Position numbers and translations under genes: made by a program. Below the pieces are notes generated by a model. It was not told the DNA's origin and did no database searches. It saw only the letters and a list, made by a program, of their open reading frames with translations. From Neorhizobium sp. SHOUNA12A (GTDB lineage Bacteria > Pseudomonadota > Alphaproteobacteria > Rhizobiales > Rhizobiaceae), in assembly GCF_023006505.1 (NCBI RefSeq), contig NZ_JALBGV010000018.1, positions 1 to 64,000 on the forward strand: DNA of 64,000 nt, in the 5' to 3' direction. Shown piece by piece: positions 18,244 to 26,937 of this stretch. Each line of letters opens with the position of its first letter. The stretch's first letter is position 1.

Positions 18244-19353
18244 TCAACCGAAATCGTGAAAAGAGCGAAATTCAGCAAGCCAATCGCGAAGCGATTGCTT
18301 TGGGCGAGGTAAGGCGCGGGGTTGCTGATCTTTGATACCTACTCTCAACATTCCTGGCCCGCCGGTAGATGCGATGGTGTGTATCGCATCTACTATCTCT
18401 TGGACGCTCTGCGCCGACACGGCCACTTGGTAACCAAGAGAATGTGCCACCGATGCAAGATCAAGTTCTGCGACCAATGGTTGACCGCCCACCGAAAAGT
18501 GGCATCCGTTATCAAGGACGATGTGGGTGAATGCAACTTTCGGATGCCTGGCAACAACGGCATGGTTCCCCGTGTGCATCAGGAACGAGCCGTCTCCATC
18601 AATACAATATACCCTTCGACTACTCTGTGACAAAGCAATACCCATCGCGAGGGGCCCAGCAAAACCCATCCCGCCGACTGCCGGGAGATCTTGACTGGGT
18701 GGCTGAAACAGCCGTTCCCGAAGAGCAATCAGCTCCCGCCCGGTATGCCCAATCCCTCCGATGAATATTGAACCTTTGTCCGCCGCAGACACGATTGCCT
18801 CCAAAACAGTCTCTTTGTCGAGAGCGTATTCGCTGCCTGTCGTTGATCTAACGGGTGAAGCGGTAACCTCCGATTCCGCGGGTGAAACCAAGACTGCTTG
18901 TCGAGAATTTTCCTTCTGGCCCTGAATCAAGCGCGCCGTTAATGTGTTTTGGTCGATACTATCAATATCGATAATTTCAAAACCGACTGACGCCAGCAAG
19001 TAGGGTGTTAACGAACCGATGGCTCGATGCTGAGGTTCATCCTGGAGTCCGGGTTTACCTCGCCAACCGACGACCAAAACGATAGGGATATCGAAGGCGG
19101 ATCCGTGCAGCAGTGATAATAAGGGATTGATCGCATTTGGTAGGCCGGAGTTCTGCATATAAGCGAGACCGCGACATCCCGTGGCTATCCAATGTCCAGC
19201 AGCAAGCGCAACGGCCCCTCCCTCGCAAGCAGCGCTGACGTGTTCGATGCCTGCGTCCGTCGCCACAGCCGAACAAAAAGCCTTCATCGTGGAATCCGGC
19301 ACACCGCTGAAGAATTTGATGCCACTTTCCTTCATCGCCTCGAGGAGCCGCAT
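18244..19353 (-). CDS. ppd: Phosphonopyruvate decarboxylase
   Basis: A 369-residue thiamine-diphosphate enzyme. It starts with SGVPDSTMKAFC and has the catalytic glutamate in CEGGA (E44). The substrate-loop segment QNSGLPNAINPLLSL and the GWRGKPGLQDEPQH segment are characteristic of Ppd/Fom2 and related decarboxylases. The cofactor motif GDGSFLMH (253-260) pairs with N282 in VLDNGCHFS. It converts phosphonopyruvate to phosphonoacetaldehyde, the irreversible step that pulls the PEP mutase reaction forward. It is the third gene of the minus-strand unit, 11 bases after the PEP mutase gene. Confidence 0.92.
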   Translation of the reverse strand: MRLLEAMKESGIKFFSGVPDSTMKAFCSAVATDAGIEHVSAACEGGAVALAAGHWIATGCRGLAYMQNSGLPNAINPLLSLLHGSAFDIPIVLVVGWRGKPGLQDEPQHRAIGSLTPYLLASVGFEIIDIDSIDQNTLTARLIQGQKENSRQAVLVSPAESEVTASPVRSTTGSEYALDKETVLEAIVSAADKGSIFIGGIGHTGRELIALRERLFQPPSQDLPAVGGMGFAGPLAMGIALSQSSRRVYCIDGDGSFLMHTGNHAVVARHPKVAFTHIVLDNGCHFSVGGQPLVAELDLASVAHSLGYQVAVSAQSVQEIVDAIHTIASTGGPGMLRVGIKDQQPRALPRPKQSLRDWLAEFRSFHDFG

Positions 19354-19364
19354 CGCAATAGATC

Positions 19365-20663
19365 CTAATGTGATGCCGGAATCAATGAAAGCAAATCGTT
19401 CACATCAGCGAGTACATCTCTCGTCCAGTCATCGTCAGATCGACCATTCTCGAGAATATGGCGAGCGGTTTGCACCATATGAGGATATGCCGCACGAAGC
19501 AGATGGTTGGCATATATCACAGCGTTTATTCCACCGTCGACGAACTCGTCTTCATGGGTCGAGCCGTACGTTGTAGGTACCACGATAATCGGCGTTATAA
19601 TACCATTTGCGCGAAGGTTCTTCGAAAAGGAAAGAACTTCGCCGGGATCAACCGCAATCGAATGAATGAGGATAGCATCGGCACCCGCGTCAATGTAAGC
19701 CTCGGCCCTGGCAACACCATCGCTAAGACCTGCGCCCAAAATAAAGCTCTCGATTCGGGCAATGAACATTAAACCAGCAGCGGTTGCGTCCTTCGCTGCG
19801 TAAATTCTTTCCTTGTATTCTTCAATGGAAGTCTGCCGCTGACCGGCGGCGGTTCCGTATAGGGAATTCCGCTTAGCTCCTTCTTTATCCTCTAAACAAA
19901 GAGCCGACACGCCTGCACGATCCAGGGACCGAGCTAGGTGATAGACACGCTCAGAAGTACCTCCCGTGTCTCCATCATAGATGAGGGGGAGAGGTACGGC
20001 ATCGAAAATCTCGTTAACTGTGGCCAAACGAGACCCGGCGTCAACGATCTCAATATCCGGCTTTGCTCGCATTGTTGCATCTGTCAGACTGCTCTGCCAA
20101 AGAGCGTCAAACCTTCGTTCAGCCACCCTCGTTCGATGCGATATGAGAGCCGAAAGCGCACTATGCGCCTCAATTATCCGCACCAGCGGCTTGACATTCA
20201 GCAGGTGACGAAAGCGTGCTTGGCGAGTTCGCGCCATTATCCCTCGCTCCTCCAAGGCTTGATGTAACAATGTAGAAGAAATGCCCAGTGTATATGGCAC
20301 TTCAATCAACTCGCCGCCCCATTGGGATAAAATCTCAATCACCTCCCGACGCGCCGCTGACACCATATCCCCGTACTGCCAGTCATCACCGTGAACGACA
20401 TAGTCGGGCCGCACCAGCTCCAAATTGCTGCGGTAACTCAGCGAATCTTGAGGGATGATTTTGTCGACCCCGGCAAGGCTACTGATAACCCGGACCCTAT
20501 CTTCATAAGGCATGAAAGGTAATCGCTTATAAGTGGTCGCGGCGGTATCTGTTATTACCCCTACCACAACCTTCCCAAGTCCACGTGCTTTTTCTACAAT
20601 ATTAATGTGACCCGCATGAAGCATATCTCCAACCATGCTTATGTAAACAATCTTGCTATGCAT
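19365..20663 (-). CDS. pepM: Cytidylyltransferase-PEP mutase fusion (Fom1 layout)
   Basis: A 432-residue two-domain protein. Residues 1-135 are a nucleotidyltransferase with the HAGH motif (16-19) and GISST (127-131). Residues about 155-432 are PEP mutase with YDGDTGG (229-235), the diagnostic EDKEGAKRNS (258-267) and ARIES. PEP mutase makes phosphonopyruvate, the first C-P bond. In Fom1 of fosfomycin synthesis the N-terminal domain attaches CMP to 2-hydroxyethylphosphonate; related fusions exist in other phosphonate and phosphonolipid pathways. With a Fom3-like gene 16 bases upstream, the Fom1 role is the best reading. Confidence 0.92.
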   Translation of the reverse strand: MHSKIVYISMVGDMLHAGHINIVEKARGLGKVVVGVITDTAATTYKRLPFMPYEDRVRVISSLAGVDKIIPQDSLSYRSNLELVRPDYVVHGDDWQYGDMVSAARREVIEILSQWGGELIEVPYTLGISSTLLHQALEERGIMARTRQARFRHLLNVKPLVRIIEAHSALSALISHRTRVAERRFDALWQSSLTDATMRAKPDIEIVDAGSRLATVNEIFDAVPLPLIYDGDTGGTSERVYHLARSLDRAGVSALCLEDKEGAKRNSLYGTAAGQRQTSIEEYKERIYAAKDATAAGLMFIARIESFILGAGLSDGVARAEAYIDAGADAILIHSIAVDPGEVLSFSKNLRANGIITPIIVVPTTYGSTHEDEFVDGGINAVIYANHLLRAAYPHMVQTARHILENGRSDDDWTRDVLADVNDLLSLIPASH

Positions 20664-20679
20664 ACCCCAGAGGCTCCCT

Positions 20680-22305
20680 TTAATATTGGTTTTCAGTCCA
20701 AGTTTTCCGCCCTTTCCTCAGACGGTTTTCGCGGTTAAAATCCTTATTGAACTGAGCGGCCAAACTGGCGATCTCCACTCCGCGCCAAAGGCCAGGCACA
20801 TCTATAAGCCCTTGCTTATATGACATTCGATATAACGGGGTGTTTTTCGCAATAAAATCTTGTCGTAGACACTCGGACAAGAGGACAGAGCCGACTATTG
20901 GTGTCGCCGTGAAGAATGATGCGCTATGAAACCCTGCGTCTTCGGCAAAACGGTAGGACTGGTACATTTCGTCCACCGTTTCTCCAGAGTGACCAAACAT
21001 TGGCGGCATGCCGACAATGAAAAAACCGTGGACGGATAATCCAATACTGCTGGCGTACCTTATTAAGTGTTTTGTTCTTTGTAGATCCAATGGTTTCCGA
21101 ATGAGATCATTCAGAACCCTTTGGCAACCGCTTTCAATTGCGAAGGTAACCTGGTAGCAGCCGGAATCGACCATCAGGTCAAGAAGCGCCTCGTCCATCC
21201 GCCATAATGCCGTGCCCTGTGGCGTGCACCATGGAAGCTTCAATTCTTTTAAATGCTGAAACAGAAACTTCGCGTGTTGAAGATCATTCGTTATATTGTC
21301 ATCCTGGATGTGGAATTCGTTTATGGCGTAGCCGTCTTGGAGACGCCGCAATTCTTCAAGGACGTTTTCCGGGCTGCGGCGGCGCAACTTTCCACCCCAG
21401 AAATTTGTTGTCGTGCAGAAAGTACATTTTGCGGTACATCCCCTGCTGGTATAAATTTGCCCTACTCGATCACCTATCGTATAGGGAGATTGGTATGCTT
21501 TGATGTCAAAATAGGCCTCCATATTGTATAGGTGCCAAGCGGGAAACGGGATCTGGTCAAGTTCGGCCCAGAAGCCGCTATCATTTCGCTCTTTTGAGCG
21601 GATCAACGCCATCTCAGAGTTCTCAAATATCGAACCATCTGGAAGTCGTGCGATTATACTCGGAATATCGTTGATATCGTATGCGCCGTTGAGATACTCA
21701 ACATAATGTAGAAATGTCGCCTCAGACTCACTAAGAAATACCGCATCGATTCCAAAATCCTCGAAATAGTTATGGGGAAAATAGCGAGCGTGCGCTCCTC
21801 CGGTAACGACATAAGCATTTGGTGCCGCATCTCCAATTGCCGCAAACACTTCGCCAACAGCATCGGATTGGTTGGAGAATATACTGGAAACGCCGACTAT
21901 ATCCGGGCAAAATGCTGCGATACGCTTAGATATCTCCGTCCGGTCTATCCCGTATGTCACAAAATCGGGATTATCTGCTATTGGAGTCGAATTATAATAA
22001 CCCTCCACAAGGCAGTCGAGAATCGCAACCTCATAGTCGTTATTCTCCAATACCGACGCGATGTAACCTAGACCGAGAGGATAGGTGCATCTGGGAAGAT
22101 CCCCCTTGAATAGAGTAGCCGCTGGCGAAATCAGCAAAACACGCTGAATCCCCCTATTGCAACGATTAGTTTTTGATTTTGATATGTCGCTATACTTAAT
22201 TTTCGGCTGAGCATCCGGATCAACGTATGGCTTTTTCAGCGATTCTATTCTTGTTGTCATTACAAGACCCGCAGTTTTTTTGATCAATAACATCTTCCGA
22301 TGCAA
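20680..22305 (-). CDS. Cobalamin-binding radical SAM methyltransferase, Fom3-like
   Basis: A 541-residue protein. Residues about 50-200 are a B12-binding domain (VLLISPAATLFKGDLPRCTY, then VTGGAHARYFP). Residues about 280-480 form a radical SAM core with the cluster motif CTAKCTFC (C290, C294, C297). The whole arrangement closely resembles Fom3 as I remember it, including IKAYQSPYT, FHIQDDNITND, and the end at ENQY. Fom3 methylates C2 of the CMP ester of hydroxyethylphosphonate using methylcobalamin and SAM. The annotated start is TTG; ATGs at 22293 and 22260 are alternatives. It leads the minus-strand unit. Confidence 0.85.
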   Translation of the reverse strand: MHRKMLLIKKTAGLVMTTRIESLKKPYVDPDAQPKIKYSDISKSKTNRCNRGIQRVLLISPAATLFKGDLPRCTYPLGLGYIASVLENNDYEVAILDCLVEGYYNSTPIADNPDFVTYGIDRTEISKRIAAFCPDIVGVSSIFSNQSDAVGEVFAAIGDAAPNAYVVTGGAHARYFPHNYFEDFGIDAVFLSESEATFLHYVEYLNGAYDINDIPSIIARLPDGSIFENSEMALIRSKERNDSGFWAELDQIPFPAWHLYNMEAYFDIKAYQSPYTIGDRVGQIYTSRGCTAKCTFCTTTNFWGGKLRRRSPENVLEELRRLQDGYAINEFHIQDDNITNDLQHAKFLFQHLKELKLPWCTPQGTALWRMDEALLDLMVDSGCYQVTFAIESGCQRVLNDLIRKPLDLQRTKHLIRYASSIGLSVHGFFIVGMPPMFGHSGETVDEMYQSYRFAEDAGFHSASFFTATPIVGSVLLSECLRQDFIAKNTPLYRMSYKQGLIDVPGLWRGVEIASLAAQFNKDFNRENRLRKGRKTWTENQY

Positions 22306-22561
22306 TCCAACATGAAATGCATCGGAAGTACGTGAAGCAAGATTCGAAGTTCGGCCATAACCGGCAGACTCAAAATCAAGGCGCGATCGATAAAACGGCC
22401 AGCACTCACTTGCATGCCGTCGGCGATTACACTACTATAGGTAGTGCGGCCAATACAAGCTAAATATCACCAAGATATCTGTTTGCTGCTCTTCGGGATC
22501 GTTTGGTCGCGCAGGAGAAACGCAAGGAACTATCTCACGTGAAGTTGGAGGCAAACACGAG
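22306..22561. promoter_or_regulatory. Divergent promoter region of the phosphonate cluster
   Basis: This 256-base region separates the Fom3-like gene (minus) from the oxygenase gene (plus) and should contain both promoters. It holds a perfect inverted repeat CACTAC-TATAG-GTAGTG at 22430-22446, whose centre could overlap a -10 element. It is the clearest operator candidate for the cluster. No regulator gene is present in the cluster itself. Confidence 0.5.
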
Positions 22562-23347
22562 ATGTCGTTACTTGATGGAAATAACAAGCCCGTCGTTCTG
22601 CACGATTTGGCTCACGAGACAGCCGTTGCTCGAAGGCGTGGATGGAAGCTTATTTCCCCGTTCGCGTCGAAAGCTGAAATATTGTTGCTAAAGGAACAAT
22701 TGCTGCGCACAACTATGGACAGCGATGGACATCCCCATTGTCTATACTACTACGATGTATTGCCAGATGGGAAGAGTCGCCTAACGCGTGTCGAAAGGAT
22801 TTGGGAAGCGCTGACGATCCTGAAATCCGCAGGGCTCGGCGAGCGTATTATCCGAGCGGCGGAAAGTTACCTGGGATGCCCGGTTGTCTTGTTCAAAGAT
22901 AAATTGAACATTCGTTACGCCGGTAGCGGTGGCTACGCCCCGCATCAAGACTCTGCGGCTGGCTGGGGCGAGTTTGCAGAGAGGTTTGTCTCGATCGGTC
23001 TATTTTTAGGCCATTCCGATTTGTTCCATGGAGGATTTGAAGTTGTCGACGAACAACACAACTTAGGTCGCTTTCCCAACGAGAAGGGTAAAATGACAGA
23101 TGATCTTTTCAACACAATGGCACCTATGGCGGTAGATGCAGATATGGGCGACGCACTTCTCCTCGATAGCGAGGCACCACATCGAACAGCCCACAACTCT
23201 TCCTCCTTGGATTCGTGGCATCTATTATTTACGTTTGCACCCTCGGTAGGTGGGCCAATCCGCGAGGAGTATTACGAGCGGAAGATTCAAAGCTTCCAAA
23301 ACGGAAAAAGCAGCAATCGGTTCGAGTTTCGTGTCTTCTCGTTTTGA
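22562..23347 (+). CDS. PhyH-family Fe(II)/2-oxoglutarate oxygenase
   Basis: A 261-residue protein of the phytanoyl-CoA dioxygenase type. The metal-binding HxD is in APHQDSAAGW (H128, D130), and the distal histidine is in EAPHRTAHNSS (H207 or H211). The usual 2-oxoglutarate-binding arginine after the distal histidine is not obvious. Phosphonate pathways use such enzymes to hydroxylate C1 (DhpA, FzmG, PhnY types). Here it could hydroxylate hydroxyethyl- or hydroxypropylphosphonate, or replace the HppE epoxidase that is absent. A GGAGG ribosome binding site precedes the ATG. The gene is first in the plus-strand unit. Confidence 0.8.
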   Translation: MSLLDGNNKPVVLHDLAHETAVARRRGWKLISPFASKAEILLLKEQLLRTTMDSDGHPHCLYYYDVLPDGKSRLTRVERIWEALTILKSAGLGERIIRAAESYLGCPVVLFKDKLNIRYAGSGGYAPHQDSAAGWGEFAERFVSIGLFLGHSDLFHGGFEVVDEQHNLGRFPNEKGKMTDDLFNTMAPMAVDADMGDALLLDSEAPHRTAHNSSSLDSWHLLFTFAPSVGGPIREEYYERKIQSFQNGKSSNRFEFRVFSF

Positions 23348-24485
23348 AACATCGTTAGATCTCACCAGTGAATGTGGCGCTCCGTTTCGGCGCGGATTGG
23401 TTCGATGTGGCGCGGCCCTATTGCTTGGGCGTGCCATAAAGACAATTGGTATTCCTGGAAGGACGATAGTTATAGTCGGGCGGAATGTCGGCTCATCTAG
23501 AGCAGCAGAGAACGCTTTGGCGACGATATCCGATGAAAAACTCGTCATTCCTATCAGTGGAAGTGTACTGGAGTCAGAGTATTTATCCGAGCCCGCGAGG
23601 CTAATCGGCAATCAACCAATCGGATGTATCGTGGCGATAGGCGGCGGGCGTACGATTGATCTGGGAAAGCTGCTAGCCTGCGGAATACGAGATACAGCAG
23701 CGGCCAGAGCAGTCATCCGAGGCGACGTCAACGCAAGACGCAACGTGCCTCTGATCGCTCTACCGACGACAGCAGGTTCCGGAAGCGAGTGTACGCCCTT
23801 TGCTGTCGTCTACGATCAAGGTCGCAAGGCTTCCATTGAAAATATCTCGCTAGTGCCCGACGTTTCGCTAGTTGATGCACGATTCCTCGCCAGCGCCCCT
23901 GCAAGTGTCAATGCGGTCGCAGGTCTCGATGCCTTGTGCCAGGCCATTGAATCGTTACTTTCAAAATTCACAACTCCGGAGAGTTCCGTCCGCGCTCGGC
24001 GTGCGTTGTTGATTGCTTCTCAATACTTACGGCGCGCAGTGGCGGGGGAGACCTCGGCGCAACGAGCAATGGCAATAGCGGGCCACCTCGCCGGGCAGGC
24101 GATCGCGATCACGCGAACGACAATACCGCATGCGTTGTCGTACAACCTGTCGTATAGTCAGGGAATTCCGCACGGGCACGCGGTATCATTGTCGATGGGA
24201 AGATATCTTGAGCTGTTTGGAAGCTTGATAAACAGTTCAGCCAAACTCGGAGTCTGGAGGGCTCCATATGGTCTAATCGAATCTGCGTTGGGCGCCTCAC
24301 AAAAGGCACCGATCGCGAAAATATGGGGGTCCCTCCTTGATGAGCTTGGTCTCGCTCCGACGGCCAAAGATTGCGGCCTTTCTATGCAAGACATACACAA
24401 GACAGTGGACCTCGTCGATTTGGCTCGGATGGCAAACTCGCCTGTAAAACTGGATCGGTCGCAGTTGATTGCGTTGTTTGATTGA
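23331..24485 (+). CDS. Iron-containing alcohol dehydrogenase, probable phosphonoacetaldehyde reductase
   Basis: A 384-residue group III alcohol dehydrogenase. It has a nucleotide-binding GGGRTIDLGK, the family motif LPTTAGSGSE, and iron ligands in SLVDARFL, AGHLAGQ and IPHGHA. Start GTG 23331 is chosen because the conserved region begins soon after and it overlaps the upstream stop by 17 bases; the longer frame from 23250 would lie inside the previous gene. In phosphonate clusters this family (FomC, PhpC, DhpG types) reduces phosphonoacetaldehyde to 2-hydroxyethylphosphonate. Confidence 0.87.
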   Translation: MSSRFETSLDLTSECGAPFRRGLVRCGAALLLGRAIKTIGIPGRTIVIVGRNVGSSRAAENALATISDEKLVIPISGSVLESEYLSEPARLIGNQPIGCIVAIGGGRTIDLGKLLACGIRDTAAARAVIRGDVNARRNVPLIALPTTAGSGSECTPFAVVYDQGRKASIENISLVPDVSLVDARFLASAPASVNAVAGLDALCQAIESLLSKFTTPESSVRARRALLIASQYLRRAVAGETSAQRAMAIAGHLAGQAIAITRTTIPHALSYNLSYSQGIPHGHAVSLSMGRYLELFGSLINSSAKLGVWRAPYGLIESALGASQKAPIAKIWGSLLDELGLAPTAKDCGLSMQDIHKTVDLVDLARMANSPVKLDRSQLIALFD

Positions 24486-24623
24486 CCTTTTTCCTATTAA
24501 TTCTCGAAACGGTCGCAGCGCAAACTTACGGCTTATCCGCGGCGTTCAGATATTTCCGATTGTATTTCATAAAAAAACGCTAAATCCTTGTGACTTGGGA
24601 AATGAAACGGGAGAGGGTGAAAC

Positions 24624-25910
24624 ATGGCTGACTTAGTTGTTGAAGGTGGCATTCCGATAAACGGCCGGCTGACACCCTCGGGCAGTAAGAATGCGATCCT
24701 GCCAATGCTCTGCGCCACTCTTCTCACCGATCAAGAAGTGACTCTCAAAAATGTACCGGACATCAGCGACGTCGAGAAAATCTTAGATTGCTATAAAGAA
24801 TTGGGGGCTTCGGTCGAGTGGCACAGAGATGAGCAGGTAATCACTGTTCGCCACGATGCAGACGTTATCGCTTCTCGTGATCCGCAATTACCGTTGGGAA
24901 TACGTTCTGCCGTCCTGTTGCTCGCGCCGATAATCCAGAGAAAGGGTTATCTTATGTTTGATACCGAGGCGAAGGGATGCGCACTGGGCATTCGCGAACT
25001 CGATCCGCATTTCGACGTACTTGCGGCGTTTGGTTGCTCTATTTCTACCTCGCAACCGCGCGAGATTACGTTGTCTGGACGGCCTCGTGCAGCAGATATC
25101 TGGGCTGAGTACGCATCCGTCACTGCGACCGAGACGTTCCTCATGATGGCGGTTCTCGCCGATGGCAGATCGACACTCAACAATGCCGCCTCGGAGCCTC
25201 ACGTACAAGAGTTCTGCCAAATGCTTACCGCCATGGGAGGGAATATTTCCGGCATCGGCACCTCATACCTCGTCGTTCAGGGAGTCGATAAACTACAAGG
25301 AGTGGCCTTCGATGTACCGGATGATCACCATGAAGTTGCAACCTTTCTTGCCATTGGCGGCGTCAGCGGAGGGAGGATTGCGGTCAAGACCAATGTCGCA
25401 AAATATATGCCGTTGATCATTCGGCAGTATCGAAAATTAGGTCTAAAAATAGTTGTATCCGATGATGAGATCGTAGTTGATGGTTGGGACAGAAATGTCG
25501 AAATGCCACTCACGCCAGAGCTTGTTCCGAAGATTGAGGCCGCGCCTTGGCCGTACTACCCTGCAGATTTGCTGCCTCAGGCAATTGGCATAGCCGTCGG
25601 ATGTAATAGTGAGATAATGTTTTGGAACAAGGTTTATGAAGGTGCTCTGTCGTGGAGCGCTGAACTTTCGAAATTTGGTGCCAGAGTTCATCTATCTGAT
25701 CCGCATAGACTTATTGTTCTTGGCGGCTCACAATTGCGCCCTGCGACCGTAGAAGCGCCTTATATCATTCGTGTCGTACTTGGGCTCTTCATCGCCGCCA
25801 TCCAAATCAAGGGCCAATCGACTATCCGACACGCAGATCCAATCCGGCGGGCTCACCCACTTTTCGTGGAAAAATTGCAAGCTATGGGCTGTCGGGTTCG
25901 CTGGACGTAA
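24624..25910 (+). CDS. Divergent MurA-like enolpyruvyl transferase
   Basis: A 428-residue EPSP-synthase superfamily protein closest in layout to MurA. K22 and N23 (GSKNA), R94, the reactive cysteine C119 in KGCALGIRELD with R124 and D127, SVTATET, and the aspartate of YPADLLPQ all align with MurA catalytic residues. Substitutions include IRELD for the usual ARPVD. MurA transfers enolpyruvate to UDP-GlcNAc and is the target of fosfomycin, which alkylates this cysteine. In a phosphonate cluster it may be a spare or less sensitive target, or a pathway enzyme. A good ribosome binding site precedes the ATG; a 138-base gap separates it from the dehydrogenase. Confidence 0.85.
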   Translation: MADLVVEGGIPINGRLTPSGSKNAILPMLCATLLTDQEVTLKNVPDISDVEKILDCYKELGASVEWHRDEQVITVRHDADVIASRDPQLPLGIRSAVLLLAPIIQRKGYLMFDTEAKGCALGIRELDPHFDVLAAFGCSISTSQPREITLSGRPRAADIWAEYASVTATETFLMMAVLADGRSTLNNAASEPHVQEFCQMLTAMGGNISGIGTSYLVVQGVDKLQGVAFDVPDDHHEVATFLAIGGVSGGRIAVKTNVAKYMPLIIRQYRKLGLKIVVSDDEIVVDGWDRNVEMPLTPELVPKIEAAPWPYYPADLLPQAIGIAVGCNSEIMFWNKVYEGALSWSAELSKFGARVHLSDPHRLIVLGGSQLRPATVEAPYIIRVVLGLFIAAIQIKGQSTIRHADPIRRAHPLFVEKLQAMGCRVRWT

Positions 25911-25964
25911 CCCGCCATTTTAACAATATACCGTCCGTCAACTCTAAAAAAGGGACATACTAAA

Positions 25965-26600
25965 TTGGACGGATACATCTATCGACCGATAAGACCTCTT
26001 TCGAAATCGTTGGCGAGGAGTTTGACAACGCGTCTTCTAAAGCCAAACCACTTTACAATCATATGGTTTGCTTTTTATATTTTAGCTGCCGTGAATTTCT
26101 CTGACGGAAGCTTTGTTAGGTCGATCATTGGGTCGTTCTGTATATTAGCCGCCGCATTCTTCGATTGTCTGGATGGAGATCTTGCAAGGGAGCGTGGGAA
26201 AGCCAGCAGTGCTGGCGCTTTCTTAGAAAACGTACTCCACTGGGTCTCTCAATCAGCCATTGTGGTCGGTGTAATCGCGGGGCATCTATCTCCTCATGTA
26301 GATGCCTTTACGTCAGTATTGGTTACCGGCGTATACCTTTCAGGCGCCTTCATGTTTTACGTTATGTATATTCTCATGAATATCTATCAAGACGCCAACT
26401 CCAACTATCCCATTTTTAGCAAATTAACATCGAACATGCTGCCATATATGCCACTTGACTCAAACCTTGCGATGATCACGGGTTTCTTCGGTGCGCCTTT
26501 GGTGGGCCTTACGGTCTGGGCGTTGCTTGCGTGGTCTATTTTCGTATTTGGCGCAATAGTTCAATACAGAGCCTTGAGAAACAACGCCAGATATGATTGA
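25965..26600 (+). CDS. CDP-alcohol phosphotransferase-like membrane protein with altered motif
   Basis: A 211-residue protein with about five to six membrane helices and the motif DCLDGDLAR (67-75). The family pattern continues with G-x3-D-x3-D, but here it reads GAFLENVLH, giving E88 and H92 in place of the last two aspartates, the second of which is the usual catalytic base. Normal members transfer a phospho-head group from a CDP-alcohol, or CMP from CDP-lipid, across the bilayer. Next to a CMP-phosphonate-forming enzyme it could attach a phosphonate to a lipid or alcohol, or have lost catalysis. Start is TTG after AAGGGA. Confidence 0.75.
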   Translation: MDGYIYRPIRPLSKSLARSLTTRLLKPNHFTIIWFAFYILAAVNFSDGSFVRSIIGSFCILAAAFFDCLDGDLARERGKASSAGAFLENVLHWVSQSAIVVGVIAGHLSPHVDAFTSVLVTGVYLSGAFMFYVMYILMNIYQDANSNYPIFSKLTSNMLPYMPLDSNLAMITGFFGAPLVGLTVWALLAWSIFVFGAIVQYRALRNNARYD

Positions 26601-26630
26601 TTGGTGAGCGCTAAACCATAGGAGGTAATC

Positions 26631-26870
26631 ATGGCAATCAAAGAATCTGATGATGCGTTGATCGGAAAGGTATTTGCGTCGTTGAGCGAGATGATGGTTC
26701 AGATCGCGAAAGGACCGTTGGAAGCCGTGTCACAATATAGACCGGGGACAGAATTGAGTGCTCACACGCTTGGTAGCCTAAGTGGCAACATGCGGCAGCT
26801 TTCAAATAAAGCGTCGCTTGCGGCCTCCATGGCCTCGCTGCTGGCTCGAATAAAAGGCAAGGCAGTGTAA
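26631..26870 (+). CDS. Small helical protein ending the phosphonate operon
   Basis: A 79-residue, largely helical protein with no signal peptide or membrane segment, and with alternating alanine/serine/leucine stretches (SNKASLAASMASLLARIKG). It has an excellent ribosome binding site (AGGAGG, 6 bases before ATG) and is followed by a strong terminator, so it is a real last gene of the unit. It lacks the DSL serine of carrier proteins. No family is recognised. Confidence 0.6.
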   Translation: MAIKESDDALIGKVFASLSEMMVQIAKGPLEAVSQYRPGTELSAHTLGSLSGNMRQLSNKASLAASMASLLARIKGKAV

Positions 26871-26937
26871 AAGCGGGCGGTTCTACCGTGTCCTCAATAT
26901 GAGTTTTCTACCTATTACATGTAATGGCATCGTTTTT

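Noticed and set aside
20680-22305. Reading the radical SAM protein as a hopanoid or bacteriochlorophyll-type B12 radical SAM enzyme
   Set aside because: The neighbouring PEP mutase fusion and decarboxylase and the close overall resemblance to Fom3 make a phosphonate methylase much more likely.
23250-23330. Upstream extension of the iron alcohol dehydrogenase
   Set aside because: It lies inside the oxygenase gene and adds residues without family character; GTG 23331 is preferred.
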